Shown one piece after another: positions 16,329-24,885 of a stretch of DNA of 34,820 nucleotides. The notes under the pieces are model-generated. The model was given only the letters and a program-made list of their open reading frames with translations, was not told where the DNA came from and made no database searches. Source of the DNA: Promethearchaeota archaeon (GTDB taxonomy: Archaea; Asgardarchaeota; Lokiarchaeia; Sigyniarchaeales; SOKP01). The stretch spans positions 155,056 to 189,875 of the forward strand of contig CP070831.1 of assembly GCA_020344955.1 (NCBI GenBank). Direction: 5' to 3'. Positions within the stretch are counted from its first letter, which is position 1. Every line of letters starts with the position of its first letter. Made by a program: the position numbers and the translations under genes.

Positions 16329-17576
16329 CTATTGAGAGTTTTTTCTTCTTAATTTTCTCTTTAGATCTACTGGTTCAATAGTCACTTTTTCACCACTCAG
16401 TAACGCACTGACTCCAATTTGTTTTTCACAATCTTCGCAATGGCATTTTGGAACATAATGTTCTGGTTCTTCATAGGTGGTTATAACTCCTTCAAAATTT
16501 CTCAATACAACTCGTTTGTGTCCCTGAGAAATTGTATAATCTGGCATTACAGGAATTTTTCCCCCTCCACCAGGAGCGTCTACTACAAAGGTAGGAACAC
16601 AAAGTCCTGATGTGTGTCCCCTCAAACCTTCAATTATTTCAATGCCTTGCGCGACACTTGTACGAAAATGGCCCAATCCTATAGAAAGATCACATTGATA
16701 AATATAATAAGGTCTAACTCTTATTTTTACTAATTCTTGTACTAATTTTTTCATTACATGAATACAGTCATTTACCCCTCTCAATAAAACTGATTGATTT
16801 CCAAGAGGTACCCCAACATCCGCTAGCATTTCACATGCTCTTGTAGAGTCTTCTGTAACTTCATTAGGATGATTAAAGTGAGTATTGAACCAAATTGGAT
16901 GATATTTTTTTAACATTTCACATAATTCTGGAGTTATTCGGAAAGGATTTGTAACAGGTGTTCTAGATCCTATACGTATTATTTGAACATGAGGAATTTC
17001 TTTTAATTTTATGAGAATATCTTCTAGTTTTTGATTAGACATTAATAAGGCATCTCCACCAGATAATAACACGTCCCTAATTGAGGGTGTTTTTCTAATA
17101 TATTCGATACAATCATCAATTTGTGATAGTGGAGGTGCCCGATCATGATGTCCTGCAAATCTTCTTCTTGTACAATGCCTACAATACATTGAACAGATTT
17201 CAGTAACTAAAAATAGTACTCTATCAGGATAACGATGTGTTAATCCTTCAACAGGAGAATCAACATCTTCGCTTAAAGGGTCTTTAAGGTCACCAATATA
17301 TCTCTCTAATTCATATATTGTAGGAATTGCTTGTTTTCTAATAGGATCATAAGGATCATCAGGATCGATTAAGGATAAGTAATAAGGAGTAATTGCCATC
17401 CTATATTCCTGTAAAATTCTTGGATCATCTTCTTCTTTAGTTAATGTAATATATTTTTTGAGTTCTTCTAAGGTTGTTATCCTATTTTTGACTTGCCATC
17501 GCCAGTCATTCCAATCCTCATCACTTACATGACCAAATAGTTCCTTACGTCTGTTAACTTTCATTCGTAGATTCAC
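16329..17576 (-). CDS. kamA: Lysine 2,3-aminomutase
   Basis: A radical-SAM, PLP-dependent enzyme that converts L-lysine to beta-lysine, the first step of lysine fermentation. 415 residues, like the clostridial enzyme (416). The radical SAM cluster motif is Cys128-Cys132-Cys135 in EICSMYCRHCTRRRFAG. Other marks are LLSGGDALL, RIGSRTPV, WFNTHFNHPNEVTE and VPLGNQSVLLRGVND. The PLP lysine lies in DAPGGGGKIPVMPDY. The tail has zinc-binding cysteines (CHCEDC). The start drawn is GTG at 17576; the ATG four codons later (17564) is equally likely. It heads the kamA-B-D-E run. Confidence 0.96.
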   Translation of the reverse strand: MNLRMKVNRRKELFGHVSDEDWNDWRWQVKNRITTLEELKKYITLTKEEDDPRILQEYRMAITPYYLSLIDPDDPYDPIRKQAIPTIYELERYIGDLKDPLSEDVDSPVEGLTHRYPDRVLFLVTEICSMYCRHCTRRRFAGHHDRAPPLSQIDDCIEYIRKTPSIRDVLLSGGDALLMSNQKLEDILIKLKEIPHVQIIRIGSRTPVTNPFRITPELCEMLKKYHPIWFNTHFNHPNEVTEDSTRACEMLADVGVPLGNQSVLLRGVNDCIHVMKKLVQELVKIRVRPYYIYQCDLSIGLGHFRTSVAQGIEIIEGLRGHTSGLCVPTFVVDAPGGGGKIPVMPDYTISQGHKRVVLRNFEGVITTYEEPEHYVPKCHCEDCEKQIGVSALLSGEKVTIEPVDLKRKLRRKNSQ

Positions 17577-17606
17577 TTATATTATTAGTATTTTATTTAG
17601 CCTATC

Positions 17607-17619
17607 AAGTATTTAAAAG
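17607..17619 (-). promoter_or_regulatory. Candidate TATA box for the kamA operon
   Basis: On the minus strand CTTTTAAATACTT lies 37 bases before the GTG and 49 before the ATG start of kamA, leaving a leader of roughly 12-24 bases. The 176-base divergent spacer between kamA and the 2-hydroxyacid dehydrogenase gene must hold promoters for both. Confidence 0.4.
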
Positions 17620-17722
17620 AGTTTTTCTTCAAATATTTTATGTAATTTTTAAAAGTCTTATTAACTGCCTCCTAATAGATTTTTACAAAATTAAATTCAT
17701 AAATTTACATTATTACAGAGAT

Positions 17723-17732
17723 TTTTATATAA
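17723..17732 (+). promoter_or_regulatory. TATA box at leaderless distance from the 2-hydroxyacid dehydrogenase start
   Basis: TTTTATATAA is centred about 25 bases before the ATG at 17753 and no Shine-Dalgarno sequence intervenes. This is the arrangement of archaeal leaderless transcripts, with the first transcribed base at or next to the A of the start codon. Confidence 0.55.
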
Positions 17733-17752
17733 CCTTAAGATTAATTATTACT

Positions 17753-18760
17753 ATGAAAGTTCTGATAAAGCCAAGATTAGAATTACTTAAATTTTTCGCA
17801 CGAGAAGATGTTAAATCTAAATATAGACAGATTCTAGGCTCAAATACACAAGTTATTTTTTATGATGAGATTAAAAGTGAAGAGAAAATACAAGTGATAC
17901 ATGAGATAGATGTACTTATTGGACCAAAGATTGATGAATCCGAATTTGATTTATACAAAAACCTAAAAATGCATCAAACATTCGCAACTGGCCTAGAAGA
18001 ATTTAATTTCAATTTTTATAAGAATAACAATATTATTTTGTGTAATTCTCATACTCATTCTAAAATTATCGCTGAATATGGATTTGCTCTTTTATTTTCT
18101 ATAGCTAAAGAATTAATAACAAATGACCAACTTTTAAGGGAAGGAAACTGGGATTATACTTTACATCCAGCAATTACACTTTTCGGAAAGACCATTTTAT
18201 TTCTGGGCTATGGGAATATAGCTAGAATGTTTAAAGAATTGTGTGAACCCTTAGGAATGAATTTTATTGCTGTGAAAAGGACCAGACAATGTGATGATTC
18301 TGATGTTAAAATTTTTACTTCTGAAGAAAAGTTAGTGGCAATCAGACAAGCGAATATAATTATTAATTGTCTTCCTCTAACTAAGAAGACCATCAATTTC
18401 ATTAATGTTGATGAATTTGATGCTATGAAACCAACAGTAATTATAATAAATGTAGGTCGCGGTGTTACTATAAATGAAGAAGCACTATTTAATGCCCTAA
18501 AAAATAAGAAAATTAGAGGTGCCGCGATTGATGTTTGGTATAATTATCCAGAAGTTAGGGGGGGTGAAAAACAGGAACCTTATCCATGTTACCCTTCTAA
18601 ATTTCCCTTTCATAAGTTAAAAAATGTGATTATGACAGCACATAGAGCTTGGCAATCAGATGCGTTAATGACAGATCTTAAACCTTTTCTTAACAATGTT
18701 AATAGATTTATCCGGGGTGAAAAGCCTGTTAATATAGTTAATCTTGATGAACAGTACTAG
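17753..18760 (+). CDS. D-isomer-specific 2-hydroxyacid dehydrogenase family protein
   Basis: 335 residues. An NAD-dependent oxidoreductase interconverting a 2-oxoacid and a D-2-hydroxyacid. The dinucleotide loop is LGYGNIARMF (Gly152 onward). Arg236 in INVGRGVTINE and His297 in MTAHRAWQSD fit the catalytic Arg and His. The usual catalytic Glu before Pro in the DVF-x-x-EP motif is Tyr265 here (AAIDVWYNYP), which marks a divergent clade, so substrate and activity are open. It is the only plus-strand gene between kdd and kamA, ends 16 bases from the kdd stop, and has its own leaderless-type promoter. It could reduce a 2-oxoacid formed by amino-acid transamination, which would recycle NADH. Confidence 0.8.
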   Translation: MKVLIKPRLELLKFFAREDVKSKYRQILGSNTQVIFYDEIKSEEKIQVIHEIDVLIGPKIDESEFDLYKNLKMHQTFATGLEEFNFNFYKNNNIILCNSHTHSKIIAEYGFALLFSIAKELITNDQLLREGNWDYTLHPAITLFGKTILFLGYGNIARMFKELCEPLGMNFIAVKRTRQCDDSDVKIFTSEEKLVAIRQANIIINCLPLTKKTINFINVDEFDAMKPTVIIINVGRGVTINEEALFNALKNKKIRGAAIDVWYNYPEVRGGEKQEPYPCYPSKFPFHKLKNVIMTAHRAWQSDALMTDLKPFLNNVNRFIRGEKPVNIVNLDEQY

Positions 18761-18776
18761 CTAATTCTATTAAGAG

Positions 18777-19817
18777 TCATCTGATATATTTTTCTTCAAA
18801 AATTTTTCTTAAGACTGGTGATTCTTGTATCAGATCTAACGTAATCTGAGCATGATTTTTAGTATATCCATTACCGATAATCATTGTTACATCTTTTCCT
18901 ACACCTTCAGCACCTAAAGCCGCTTTAGTAAAACTAGTTGCCATTGAAAAAAAGTAAACTACACCATCATCTCGTACTGGAAGAATACTTGCCATCTCTG
19001 TGTTAGGTATGCTTAAACAATTAATTGAAATATCAACCTCCCTCCCTTCATTTACATTTAAAGTCTCTTCCAAAATGTTTATCGGTTTTAAAACATCACC
19101 TATAATGACATCATGACAGAAATTTGTATTTCTAAGAAATTCTGCACGAGATTCATTTCTAGCTTGACCAATAACTTTTCCCTTCGTTCCAACCTTTTTT
19201 TTTGCCATATAGGAACACATTAAACCTGATTTTCCCGTAGCACCAAGAATTAGTACTACATCTCCTTCATTTACAAGCTTTTTTACTTGTGCAGGTGCTC
19301 CTGCAACATCAAGAGCGGCTAATGCTAGAGTATCTTCCATACTTCTAGGAAGTTTAGCATAAATTCCACTTTCAAAAAGAATTGCCTTTCCTTGGATTTC
19401 TACTCTGTCAATATTTGGTTGAATATTAATTATTTTATCAATTCTTAGTGGTGTAAGGGAGAGTGAAACAAGAGTAGCAATTTTATCACCAACTTCTAAA
19501 TCGATTTTACCAACTAGATCATCCCCAATTTGTTCAATACTTCCTATTAGCATTCCGCCAGAGCCAGTAACTGGATTCTGCATTTTTCCCTTTTGATTTA
19601 CAATATCCAGTATCCTATTTTTCACTTTTTCCATATCATCCTGTGCTTCTTCTCTAAGTTGAGTAAAGCTAGCAGAATCAATGTTTAAATAATTCACATC
19701 AATTAAGATTTCGTTATTATAAATATCCATATCATTTGAAATCTTTGTTGCTGGTTGAGGTAACGCACCTTTTGGTTCAATAACTCTATGCGTTCCATAT
19801 TTATTTCCTTTTTTCAT
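18777..19817 (-). CDS. kdd: L-erythro-3,5-diaminohexanoate dehydrogenase
   Basis: Oxidatively deaminates 3,5-diaminohexanoate to 5-amino-3-oxohexanoate with NAD(P)+, the third step of lysine fermentation. 346 residues, as in characterised enzymes. The N-terminus GTHRVIEPKGALPQPA and the middle NPVTGSGGMLIGSIEQIG are characteristic. The nucleotide loop is LILGATGKSGLM near residue 190. The C-terminus ends with FFSMATSFTKAALGAEGVG and MIIGNGYT. AGGTGATC lies just before the ATG. It is last in the kat-kce-methyltransferase-kdd run, with about 30-base gaps. Confidence 0.95.
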   Translation of the reverse strand: MKKGNKYGTHRVIEPKGALPQPATKISNDMDIYNNEILIDVNYLNIDSASFTQLREEAQDDMEKVKNRILDIVNQKGKMQNPVTGSGGMLIGSIEQIGDDLVGKIDLEVGDKIATLVSLSLTPLRIDKIINIQPNIDRVEIQGKAILFESGIYAKLPRSMEDTLALAALDVAGAPAQVKKLVNEGDVVLILGATGKSGLMCSYMAKKKVGTKGKVIGQARNESRAEFLRNTNFCHDVIIGDVLKPINILEETLNVNEGREVDISINCLSIPNTEMASILPVRDDGVVYFFSMATSFTKAALGAEGVGKDVTMIIGNGYTKNHAQITLDLIQESPVLRKIFEEKYIR

Positions 19818-19847
19818 ATGATCACCTAGATATGTATAATTAATTTT

Positions 19848-20555
19848 CTAGTTTTTAATACCTATATAAAGACCTCTTCCTCCCATTAAACCATCTTTTA
19901 AATATTCAGCTTTTAATCCTACTTTATTCATCAATTCTAAAAATTTATCAATCTCAAATAGTCCTAATTCATGTTTTTCAATAAAATATTCAATATCCTT
20001 ATCTCTTTCAGCAATTAAATAATACATCTCCAGAATTGATATGTCATTATCTATTTTTGTAGTATTTAATCTAGCAATTTTAATATCCTCTGCATCATAA
20101 GTGGTCATTCCAGGACGTCCCGCATCATAAACTGATTTTGTAAGCCATGGTTCAATAATTACAACGCCACCTTTTTTTAAATGGTTAGAAAAGTTTAGTA
20201 TTGTTTTTTCTAAATTATCATAAGTTTTTACATGCCCAATACCACTAAATAAACATAAAATAATATCAAATTCTCTTTTGAGATTCATAGTTATCATATC
20301 TGCTTGAGTAAAGCTTACACCTTTAACATTTCTTTTTGCTATATCTAGCATTTCAATGTTAAGATCGCAACCAGTACAAAAGAATTTATCTTTGAGATAT
20401 TCTAAATGTTTTCCTGTACCACAACCGACGTCAAGTAATTCATTTCCTTCAGAATTTTTATATTTACCAATTAATTTCTTAATCTTTTTGATTTCTCCCT
20501 TATAATCTTTAAAAGAATAAATTAAATCATAATATTTAGCTAATTTTTTATACAT
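19848..20555 (-). CDS. Class I SAM-dependent methyltransferase in the lysine operon
   Basis: 235 residues. SAM-binding motif I is LLDVGCGTGKHLEYL near residue 40, followed by TGCDLNIEMLDIAKRN, FTQADMITM and IILCLFSGIGHV, the order of a class I Rossmann methyltransferase. No substrate-specific feature is recognised. It sits between kce and kdd with about 30 bases on each side and a GAGAGG ribosome-binding site, so it is likely co-expressed with the lysine pathway. No known lysine-fermentation step needs a methyltransferase. It may modify a pathway intermediate or enzyme, or simply be a passenger. Confidence 0.85.
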   Translation of the reverse strand: MYKKLAKYYDLIYSFKDYKGEIKKIKKLIGKYKNSEGNELLDVGCGTGKHLEYLKDKFFCTGCDLNIEMLDIAKRNVKGVSFTQADMITMNLKREFDIILCLFSGIGHVKTYDNLEKTILNFSNHLKKGGVVIIEPWLTKSVYDAGRPGMTTYDAEDIKIARLNTTKIDNDISILEMYYLIAERDKDIEYFIEKHELGLFEIDKFLELMNKVGLKAEYLKDGLMGGRGLYIGIKN

Positions 20556-20585
20556 AATTCTTATCCTCTCTATTTAAATATATCA

Positions 20586-21410
20586 TTATAAGGCTAAAAT
20601 CTTGCGAGCATCATCCGGAGTAGCAATATATCTTCCCAAATCTTTAGAAATTCTAACAACTTTTTCAACAAGCTCTCCATTAGATTTTGCCAATACTCCT
20701 TTAGATAAATAAATATTATCTTCAAATCCAACTCTTGCATGGCCCCCCATTATTATAGATTGCGTAACCATTGGAAATTCATATCTCCCAATAGCACAGA
20801 CTGTAAAAGTAGATTCTTCAGGGATGCTGCCCCTAAGGAATTCTAAATCCCTTTTAGAAGCAGTAATTCCACCGATAACCCCTAATACAAAATTGAAGTG
20901 CAAAGGTTCCTTAATATATCCTTTTTGATTTAATCTTAATGCTGTATCAATCATGGCTTTATCAAAGCATTCAAGTTCATATTTAATCCCTCTCTTATTC
21001 ATTTCTTCAGCAAAATAAATTATAGTATTTTCTGTATTAACGAAAATTTCATCTCCACCGCCATAATTCATTGTTCCGCAATCAAGAGTAGCAATTTCAG
21101 GAGGAGGTTCTAAATAAATCGGTTGAAGCCTTTCTTCATTAGTCATTCCTACTGCTCCTCCAGTGGAGGGCATGATAATAACGTCTGGACATCTTCTTTT
21201 AATTTCTTCAATACATAATCTAAATCTTTCTTTATCTTGTGTAGGAGTCCCATCATCTTCTCTAACATGTAAATGAATTATGCTCGCTCCTGCATTATAA
21301 GCAGATTCTGCTTCATTTCCTATTTCTTCTACAGAATAGGGCACATTTGGGTTATGTTCCTTTGTAACTTCTGCTCCACATATAGCAGCTGTTATTATCA
21401 ATTTTTCCAT
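20586..21410 (-). CDS. kce: 3-keto-5-aminohexanoate cleavage enzyme (BKACE family)
   Basis: A zinc-dependent enzyme that condenses and cleaves 5-amino-3-oxohexanoate with acetyl-CoA, giving 3-aminobutyryl-CoA and acetoacetate. From the ATG at 21410 it has 274 residues, and key residues fall at the numbers described for the Cloacamonas enzyme: Glu14, zinc ligands His46 and His48 (IIHLHVRED), Arg226, Glu230 and Asp231 (HARVGFEDN). This supports ATG over the GTG three codons upstream (21419). It belongs to the DUF849/BKACE fold. It lies second in the minus-strand run, after the class III aminotransferase. Confidence 0.93.
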   Translation of the reverse strand: MEKLIITAAICGAEVTKEHNPNVPYSVEEIGNEAESAYNAGASIIHLHVREDDGTPTQDKERFRLCIEEIKRRCPDVIIMPSTGGAVGMTNEERLQPIYLEPPPEIATLDCGTMNYGGGDEIFVNTENTIIYFAEEMNKRGIKYELECFDKAMIDTALRLNQKGYIKEPLHFNFVLGVIGGITASKRDLEFLRGSIPEESTFTVCAIGRYEFPMVTQSIIMGGHARVGFEDNIYLSKGVLAKSNGELVEKVVRISKDLGRYIATPDDARKILAL

Positions 21411-21427
21411 TATTTTCACTTTATATT

Positions 21428-21437
21428 AAAAAAAAAA
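21428..21437 (-). terminator. T10 run between kat and kce
   Basis: Ten As on the plus strand read as TTTTTTTTTT on the minus strand, in the 42-base gap after the aminotransferase stop and just before kce. Oligo-T tracts stop archaeal RNA polymerase, so this may lower kce output or mark a processing/termination point. Confidence 0.35.
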
Positions 21438-21452
21438 TAAACAATTATAGAT

Positions 21453-22727
21453 TCATAATAATTTTTTAGCTTCTTGCAAAGCTTCATCTATCATATTAGC
21501 AGCAAACTCAATATCCATGGCTGTATGACGGTAACAAATATAACCATGATGAAAAGGTTGAAGGAACACTCTTCGTCGAATTAATTGTCTATAGAATTCC
21601 TCTCTGAGTTTCCTGTAAAGATAATCATTATCAGGAGTAAAAGTTATATAAGGCATCCACGGTTCTCCAGAATATATACATGGAATACGATTATCTTGAA
21701 TGCTTTCTTTAATTTGCTTAGCAAATTGATTTCCCTTTTGTCGAATATCACTTAGAATTTTTTCACGTTCTAATATTTCAATTGTTTTAAGGGATGCAAT
21801 TTGAGCAAGACTGTTAGGGAAAAAAGTTGAGCTCAAAAATACCTTTTCTACTAAAACATCCATAAATTCCTTTTTACCAACAAGTGTGCTTATTGGATAT
21901 CCATTTCCCATTGCTTTACCAAAAGCTGCAAGATCTGGAATGACTCCGAATAATTTTTGAGCACCACCCATGTCAACTCGAAATCCCGTTCTTATTTCGT
22001 CATAAATTAATAAGGCATTATGTTCATTTGCTAATTCACGAAGACCCTCTAGAAATCCTGGTTTTGGCATCTCAACTTCACGACCACCTGGTGTATGTAT
22101 GGGATTTACCATTATACCCGCAATCTCATCTTTATTTTGCTTAAATAACTTCTCAACTTCCTCAAGATTATTAAATTCGAATTCATAAAAATCTTCAAAT
22201 AACTTTTTTGGAATTCCCGCTTCAATGCCATGAACCTCACTAAAGGCATCATACCAACCATGGTACCCACAACTTATAATCTTTGATCTTTTAGTATAAG
22301 CTCGTGCTACTCTAACTGCTGCTGTTGTCGCATCAGTTCCCATTTTCATTAACACCAATTTTTCACAGCAAGGTATTAATTCTCTTAATTTTTTTGCCAG
22401 TTTGTTTTGTACTTGTTGAGTTAGCGACATACAGAATCCTTTATTACGTATTTGTTCAATAACAACATTATCGATTTCTTCTTCCCTATGACCTATAATT
22501 ATCGGCCCATAAGCACAGAGCATATCGATATATTCATTACCATCAACATCAATTACTTTTCCCCCTTTTGCAGATTCAAAGAAGATTGGATATTCTCCTT
22601 CAATGAAGTTATAAGGACGTCGAATGCCTAGAATAGCACCTGGAATTAGGTTCAATGCCTCTTCATATAATTTGAATGAATTATTAAGATTTAGTTTTTC
22701 AGACAATTTTTTTCTCCATATTTTCAT
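21453..22727 (-). CDS. kat: Class III aminotransferase, likely 3-aminobutyryl-CoA aminotransferase
   Basis: 424 residues with the glutamate-1-semialdehyde aminomutase-like fold. Marks are KMGTDATTAAVRVARAYT, CGYHGWYDAF, LIYDEIRTGFR with PLP-ring Asp243, and AAFGKAMGNGYPIS with Schiff-base Lys271. Glutamate semialdehyde aminomutase itself belongs to tetrapyrrole synthesis, but here the gene is directly upstream of kce in the lysine cluster. In Candidatus Cloacamonas an enzyme of this type transaminates 3-aminobutyryl-CoA to acetoacetyl-CoA and replaces the ammonia-lyase Kal, which is absent here. The fold is certain; the substrate is inferred from position. ATG at 22727 is used. Confidence 0.75.
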   Translation of the reverse strand: MKIWRKKLSEKLNLNNSFKLYEEALNLIPGAILGIRRPYNFIEGEYPIFFESAKGGKVIDVDGNEYIDMLCAYGPIIIGHREEEIDNVVIEQIRNKGFCMSLTQQVQNKLAKKLRELIPCCEKLVLMKMGTDATTAAVRVARAYTKRSKIISCGYHGWYDAFSEVHGIEAGIPKKLFEDFYEFEFNNLEEVEKLFKQNKDEIAGIMVNPIHTPGGREVEMPKPGFLEGLRELANEHNALLIYDEIRTGFRVDMGGAQKLFGVIPDLAAFGKAMGNGYPISTLVGKKEFMDVLVEKVFLSSTFFPNSLAQIASLKTIEILEREKILSDIRQKGNQFAKQIKESIQDNRIPCIYSGEPWMPYITFTPDNDYLYRKLREEFYRQLIRRRVFLQPFHHGYICYRHTAMDIEFAANMIDEALQEAKKLL

Positions 22728-22936
22728 TTATTATAGCAATATATTATTTGCCATGATTATTGAAGATTTCTAAACAGAATTGAGTTAGGATATTATGTTT
22801 CACAACATTAAATTAATATTTACCTTATCTGTGTAAACAGAAATTTGGCTCTGATTATATTCTATAAGAGAAGAATTTTTGTTTTGATAATATTTTGGTG
22901 TATTTAGAAAGAGTTATTCAGGTGGTGTTGAAAAAA

Positions 22937-23110
22937 ATGTCAAGCAAATTAGTATGTAGTATCTGTGGCTCTGAAAAATCGATTCCGGTATGTTGTGAAA
23001 AATCGATGATGGTGAAGGATGGCTTTTTACTTTGTTGTTGTTCAGATGAATGTGGATATCAGCCCATTCCTGAATGTTGTGGAAAAAAGATGGAATATAT
23101 TTATCATTGA
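22937..23110 (+). CDS. Small Cys-rich putative metal-binding protein
   Basis: 57 residues with ten cysteines: Cys7-x-x-Cys10, a CC pair at 19-20, CCC at 33-35, Cys39 and CC at 47-48. A short unit occurs twice: IPVCCEKSMM (residues 16-25) and IPECCGKKME (residues 44-53). Such spacing suggests zinc or iron binding, like short zinc-ribbon or rubredoxin-like proteins, but I recognise no exact family. The ATG at 22937 is chosen over one 14 codons upstream because the added residues are not Cys-rich and a GGTGGTG stretch precedes it. It is transcribed away from kat; the spacer of about 209 bases holds no other gene. Confidence 0.65.
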   Translation: MSSKLVCSICGSEKSIPVCCEKSMMVKDGFLLCCCSDECGYQPIPECCGKKMEYIYH

Positions 23111-23137
23111 TTAAAAAAATAGGATATAAAAAAATAT

Positions 23138-24718
23138 TTACCAAACTAGGTTTGCAATAATTTCTTTTGCTGTTTCAGCTTGTTTTTTACTTAAAATCTT
23201 ACGTATCCTTAAATCATTAATAGCATCCTCAAGACGAGTATCTAAATTCTTTGTTTCCATTAAATTATTCTCATCTGATTTTGTTTCAACTAATTCAATC
23301 ATCGCGTTATCTTTATTCATTAAATCTCTTAATTTTCCTCTGAAAGCTGCTTTAACTTTTGTTTCTACTTTTTTACCGCTATCAATCAATATAGGTAATA
23401 CAGGAGCTCTTTCAGTAGTCCTGTTTGTATTTGGATCAGTAAAAAAGAATATATAAATTGGAATACCTACTACGACATTTTGAGATTTAATTTCAAGAGT
23501 ATAACTATTAAAAAAGTTTTGAACATCAGTCATCTCTTTATCTTTAATAGTTTCAATATTATATAACGAAGATTGTTTTTCTGTTTTTATTTGAGCTATT
23601 GTCCCCTCTGCTGAAGTTAAATCTTTACTAAGTCCACTATGTTTTGATTCAATTTGTTTCTCAACTTCTGATTTTTTACGCTCTAATTCTCTAATTTTCT
23701 GCTGCTTTGTTTTTTCAAGATCATTTATTTCTCGCTGAACATTTTTTCGCAATTGAGCAATTTCATTATTATATCTATTTATAGAATCACCTAATTCTTT
23801 ATATTTCACGTTTATGTCTTTCAAACCCTCTTCTACTAAGAATAGATCACGGTTATTAATTGCATTTTTCAAACCATCAATACTATTTTTAATTGAGGTA
23901 AGATTATTATTCAGTTCTCCTGTCTTATCATTTATTTTATATTTTCCTAATTTTACCAATTCTTCTGGAGATTTTTCTATTTTTCGCTCTTTTTCAGCTT
24001 GAATTTCTTTATTGAGTATTGCAAGTTGTTTTTCTTCTTCACCTGTGTCTACTTTAGTATCCCTAATTTTATCAACTTCTTTCCCTCCTCTTTCTATCCA
24101 TCTTTCACATAGTTTTATAATAGCATCTTGATATGTATCAAGCATTTTAACATCTTTTTGCGAGACATAAACAGGTATCTCTGGTGCTATTTTTATTTGA
24201 TTAACACTTTTTGTAATAGGACCTCCCTCTAGCAAGAAATAAGGAGTTGAGTGTGAACTTAAACTGTATTGGGAAAGGAAAAAATTCTGGAAATACCCTA
24301 CTTCGTTTGTATTAAATAAAGCTTCTTGAATAACAGTCCCCCGTTTAAAGTTTTTAGAGCGTTTTAGATATGTATTATTATAAGTTTGTAATGAATTTAA
24401 AAAAGATTCGGGATCTGCTCCTTTAATAACATTTTCTGGTCTTGGTGGTATTTGGGCAAACTCACCTACACTTAACTTCTCTTGCTTATTCAAGAGATAA
24501 CTACAGACACAAGCTCTTGTATCGCTTAGCGGGATTAAACGAACTGGCCAGAATGCCGTTGAAATTTTTGAAATCTTTCCTAATTTTTTAAGATTTTTAC
24601 CATAGATACTAATACAGTCAATTAATCCCATAGCTAATTCATTTAATAGAGCAGCTTGACTTCGTGCGGGAGTCACTTCACCCATATTAATTAAATAAGG
24701 TACTACTTTATCAACCAT
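23138..24718 (-). CDS. Large coiled-coil protein of unknown function
   Basis: 526 residues from the ATG at 24718; the frame opens 28 codons further up at a TTG (24802), so a 554-residue form is possible. The N-terminal half (about 210 residues) is globular, with PVRLIPLSDTRACVCSYLL and PARSQAALLNELAMGL. The middle is a long charged coiled coil (INDLEKTKQQKIRELERKKS and neighbours). The last 150 residues are again mixed alpha/beta, with GIPIYIFFFTD and APVLPILIDSGKKV. No membrane segment or enzyme motif is seen. I do not recognise the family. The layout recalls proteins that bridge or scaffold complexes. It converges with the small Cys-rich gene and diverges from the SDR gene. Confidence 0.7.
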   Translation of the reverse strand: MVDKVVPYLINMGEVTPARSQAALLNELAMGLIDCISIYGKNLKKLGKISKISTAFWPVRLIPLSDTRACVCSYLLNKQEKLSVGEFAQIPPRPENVIKGADPESFLNSLQTYNNTYLKRSKNFKRGTVIQEALFNTNEVGYFQNFFLSQYSLSSHSTPYFLLEGGPITKSVNQIKIAPEIPVYVSQKDVKMLDTYQDAIIKLCERWIERGGKEVDKIRDTKVDTGEEEKQLAILNKEIQAEKERKIEKSPEELVKLGKYKINDKTGELNNNLTSIKNSIDGLKNAINNRDLFLVEEGLKDINVKYKELGDSINRYNNEIAQLRKNVQREINDLEKTKQQKIRELERKKSEVEKQIESKHSGLSKDLTSAEGTIAQIKTEKQSSLYNIETIKDKEMTDVQNFFNSYTLEIKSQNVVVGIPIYIFFFTDPNTNRTTERAPVLPILIDSGKKVETKVKAAFRGKLRDLMNKDNAMIELVETKSDENNLMETKNLDTRLEDAINDLRIRKILSKKQAETAKEIIANLVW

Positions 24719-24885
24719 ATTTAAATCACTTGATATTTCTATATTATTTTTTAATACCAATAGAATAATTAAATTTTTGGTTTTAGGACTTTTCAAAATC
24801 AAACTTTAAAGATTTAAATAAAGTCAAGGAAAACTAATATCATTAAAAGGATCTTTTGTTAAAATTTAATGGTGAAATTTTCACT

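Noticed and set aside
21453-22727. Glutamate-1-semialdehyde 2,1-aminomutase (hemL)
   Set aside because: The fold matches, but no tetrapyrrole genes are near and the gene heads the kce run. Transamination of 3-aminobutyryl-CoA fits better.
22914-23144. Minus-strand ORF overlapping the Cys-rich mini-protein
   Set aside because: It has no recognisable motif, while the plus-strand frame shows patterned, duplicated Cys units.
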